From positions 2,881,501-2,945,500 of the forward strand of contig NZ_CP110644.1 of NCBI RefSeq assembly GCF_026153515.1: a DNA stretch of 64,000 nt. Direction: 5' to 3'. Numbering within the stretch: position 1 is the first letter of the stretch; each line of letters opens with the position of its first letter. A program made the position numbers and the translations under genes. Under the pieces are notes generated by a model, which worked only from the letters and a program-made list of their open reading frames with translations, was not told the origin of the DNA and did no database searches. Source of the DNA: Pseudomonas sp. KU26590 (GTDB lineage: Bacteria > Pseudomonadota > Gammaproteobacteria > Pseudomonadales > Pseudomonadaceae). Of the stretch, positions 63,176 through 64,000 are shown in pieces.

Positions 63176-64000
63176 ATGATGCGTCTTTGTGCAGTGATGA
63201 TGATCAGCCTGCTGGGCAGCCTGATTTCGGTGCAGGCCAGTGAGCTGCAGAGCTGGAGCGTGGGCTTTCACGAGCTGACGTTTCTCGATCCGCTGGATTC
63301 CCGGCCCATGCACGCCTACGCCTTTTACCCCTCCACCGACGATGAACACATTACCCGTGTTCAGGGTTACCCGATTGAAGCGTCGCAAGACGCCACCATT
63401 GCCATGGGCCGTTTCCCGTTGCTGATGCTGTCCCACGGCAACACCGGCACGCCGCTGGCGCAGCACGACCTGGCGACGTCATTGGCGCGCAAGGGGTTTG
63501 TCGTCGTGGCGGTGTTTCATCCGGGCGACAACTACATGGACCACAGCCGCCTCGGCAGCCTGAGCAATCTCTACGGTCGTCCGCTGCAAATATCCGAAGC
63601 GATCAGTGCTGCGTTGATCGACCCCATGCTGTCGCCGTACATCAACGCGCGTCGGGTTGGGGTGATCGGTTATTCGGCGGGTGGCGAAACGGCGCTGATT
63701 CTCGCCGGCGCCCAGCCTGATCTGCAGCGTTTGCGTCATTACTGCACCGAGCGCCCCCAGGACCGCGATGCCTGCAAAACCCAGGGCGAACTGTTGGCAG
63801 ACCGTGAAGACTTGCACGCCCAAGCCGATCCCCGCGTGGGCGCGTTGATGCTGATGGCGCCACTGGGCTTGATGTTCGGTCGACAGACGCTGGCTGACGT
63901 GCACGTGCCGGTGTTGCTGTACAGCGGCGACGGCGACGAACTGCTCGCCATCGACAAGAACGCCGAGGCGCTGGCGCGCAAACTGCCCGATGTCTCGGAT
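63176..64000 (+). CDS. Secreted alpha/beta-hydrolase (dienelactone-hydrolase / PAF-acetylhydrolase-like), 3' end outside window
   Basis: An open frame from ATG 63176 to the window edge gives 275 residues without a stop. Residues 1-21 are a signal peptide (LCAVMMISLLGSLISVQA, cleavage near Ala-Ser). The hydrolase core has the HGN oxyanion region (LLMLSHGNTG), the HPGDN segment and the nucleophile Ser167 in GYSAGG. Asp in SGDGDELL is the likely acid; the His lies beyond the edge. Cys pairs in HYCTERPQDRDACK suggest a disulfide, fitting periplasmic location. Substrate unknown. The region 62894-63175 upstream shows no gene. Confidence 0.85.
   Translation, partial: MMRLCAVMMISLLGSLISVQASELQSWSVGFHELTFLDPLDSRPMHAYAFYPSTDDEHITRVQGYPIEASQDATIAMGRFPLLMLSHGNTGTPLAQHDLATSLARKGFVVVAVFHPGDNYMDHSRLGSLSNLYGRPLQISEAISAALIDPMLSPYINARRVGVIGYSAGGETALILAGAQPDLQRLRHYCTERPQDRDACKTQGELLADREDLHAQADPRVGALMLMAPLGLMFGRQTLADVHVPVLLYSGDGDELLAIDKNAEALARKLPDVSD

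Overview
The window looks like a stretch of Pseudomonas chromosome (fluorescens/syringae-like). The reasons are the high G+C, the many chemotaxis and two-component genes, an AlgE-type mannuronan epimerase, HscC with its J-protein, and several families of short palindromic intergenic repeats of the kind found in Pseudomonas. I saw no rRNA, tRNA, CRISPR array, prophage, insertion sequence or transposase. Genus is an inference from gene content.

Layout. 1-13.3 kb is a signalling island: the end of an unknown gene, a glycosyltransferase coupled to a stand-alone receiver protein, a CHASE3/GAF hybrid kinase with three receivers, CheR, CheB, a receiver-kinase, a nested palindromic repeat region, another stand-alone receiver, and a hybrid kinase translationally coupled to a KaiC-like double ATPase. 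13.5-20.8 kb holds a dienoyl-CoA isomerase-like crotonase, NudC, a TauE/SafE-type permease, a DNA/RNA endonuclease, and an HscC (Hsp70) gene with its J-domain partner. 21-34.3 kb holds a YiaF-like lipoprotein, a large membrane M48 protease, an AlgE-type epimerase with an RTX module, a DUF1835 protein, a GNAT enzyme lacking an obvious start codon, a Fic protein, an AraC/SDR/VOC group ending in a truncated reductase, an EamA transporter with a histidine-rich tail, and mntP behind a yybP-ykoY-type manganese riboswitch.

34.3-46.9 kb holds a GAF histidine kinase, a chemoreceptor, a DUF3829 lipoprotein, a delta-60/RTX repeat protein whose C-terminal modules match those of the AlgE-type epimerase, and a tightly coupled four-gene set (UDP-uronate epimerase, GT2, LAB_N membrane protein, ArnT-like GT-C). 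That set reads as a lipid-linked sugar pathway for decorating LPS or lipid A. It is followed by an NAD-epimerase and a divergent MmyB-type regulator.

46.86-48.37 kb is a tandem array of a 113-bp unit, repeated with no change of spacing across 14 unit starts. Each unit is a palindromic pair of REP-like elements. The array supplies the end of the upstream regulator gene. A smaller array of the same family at 58.8 kb abuts a LysR gene cut down to its DNA-binding domain. 48.4-64 kb is accessory metabolism: PPOX-like, EthD-like and NYN-domain proteins, a 2-hydroxyacid dehydrogenase/MFS pair, an aldo/keto reductase/DCC pair, a second chemoreceptor, a GST/TetR pair with two copies of one operator, a CaiB/HMG-CoA-lyase-like/VOC operon, AzoR, and the start of a secreted alpha/beta hydrolase that runs off the end.
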